Source: an uncultured Collinsella sp.
Lineage (GTDB): Bacteria; Actinomycetota; Coriobacteriia; Coriobacteriales; Coriobacteriaceae
Reading direction: 5' to 3'
DNA: 24,624 nt
Assembly (NCBI GenBank): GCA_958427975.1
Contig: CAUAEH010000027.1
Location: 1 to 24,624, forward strand
Below the pieces are notes generated by a model. That model was not told the origin of the DNA and searched no databases. It saw nothing but the letters and a program-made list of their open reading frames with translations. A program made the translations under genes and the position numbers. Shown here piece by piece: positions 24,560 through 24,624 of this stretch (position 1 is the first letter of the stretch; the number at the start of each line of letters is the position of its first letter).

Positions 24560-24624
24560 CGACTCAACGCCGGGGCGCAGAGCGGGGAAACCTTTGCCTC
24601 GCGCGACCCTGCGAAGCCGTGAGC
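24560..24624 (+). promoter_or_regulatory. Possible start of a c-di-AMP (ydaO-type) riboswitch
   Basis: CGACTCAA, then a small stem CGCC/GGCG, then CAGAGCGGGGAAACC (24578-24592) resembles the 5' part of ydaO-class riboswitches, where a small hairpin precedes AGCGGGGGANCC. One G of the usual run is A here. The window ends before the diagnostic 3' half, so it cannot be confirmed. Confidence 0.35.

Overview
The window is high-GC bacterial DNA with actinobacterial-type gene content. Paired GntR/UTRA regulators, a mannose-family PTS, intergenic CTGTCCC-type repeats and the protein flavour all suggest a gut Coriobacteriia, most likely Collinsella. That is recognition from memory, not a database result. 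Nearly all genes are on the minus strand; the exceptions are the IS110 transposases at the left and one GntR regulator near 12.3-13.1 kb.

Layout. Positions 1-2450 hold two different IS110-family elements. The first is a 5'-truncated remnant (53-about 818). The second is intact (about 923-2450), with a DEDD transposase, a candidate bridge RNA upstream of it, and 14-bp subterminal inverted repeats. The intact copy sits inside an intergenic structured repeat whose uninterrupted relative lies at 10.9-11.1 kb, so the insertion point can be placed to a 2-bp AG core. Positions 2600-12127 hold an amino-sugar or Amadori-product type catabolic region. It contains GntR regulator 1, a YitT-family membrane protein, a HAD phosphatase, a SIS-family sugar-phosphate deglycase, a mannose-family PTS (EIID, EIIC, fused EIIAB), an EamA transporter, and a second deglycase paralogue. 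The second deglycase diverges from its own GntR regulator (12333-13055). From 13 kb on come general genes: a GNAT acetyltransferase, a threonine-aldolase-like lyase, a PAP2 phosphatase, mfd, nth, an ABC exporter half-transporter, rmuC and a small membrane protein. The last about 65 bases may be the start of a c-di-AMP (ydaO-type) riboswitch on the plus strand.

How it fits together. The PTS would import and phosphorylate a substrate. The SIS proteins carry the Glu and His, 16 residues apart, expected for FrlB/FraB-type deglycases, and would cleave the phosphorylated conjugate. Sites of the form ACGT-n5-(A/T)CGT lie upstream of gntR 1, of the PTS operon and of the EamA gene, suggesting one small regulon. 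Three GCATACAA-type sites lie in the divergent region of deglycase 2 and gntR 2, suggesting a second one. mfd, nth and rmuC form a loose DNA-repair neighbourhood.

The least explained material is non-coding. One family of long hairpin repeats abuts the 3' ends of gntR 1, deglycase 2 and mfd, with stems that differ in sequence but keep base pairing, and the intact IS110 has inserted into one copy. There are also a 119-bp nested inverted repeat, a family of short CCTACCAAAA hairpins, and two strong hairpins inside the PTS-deglycase operon.
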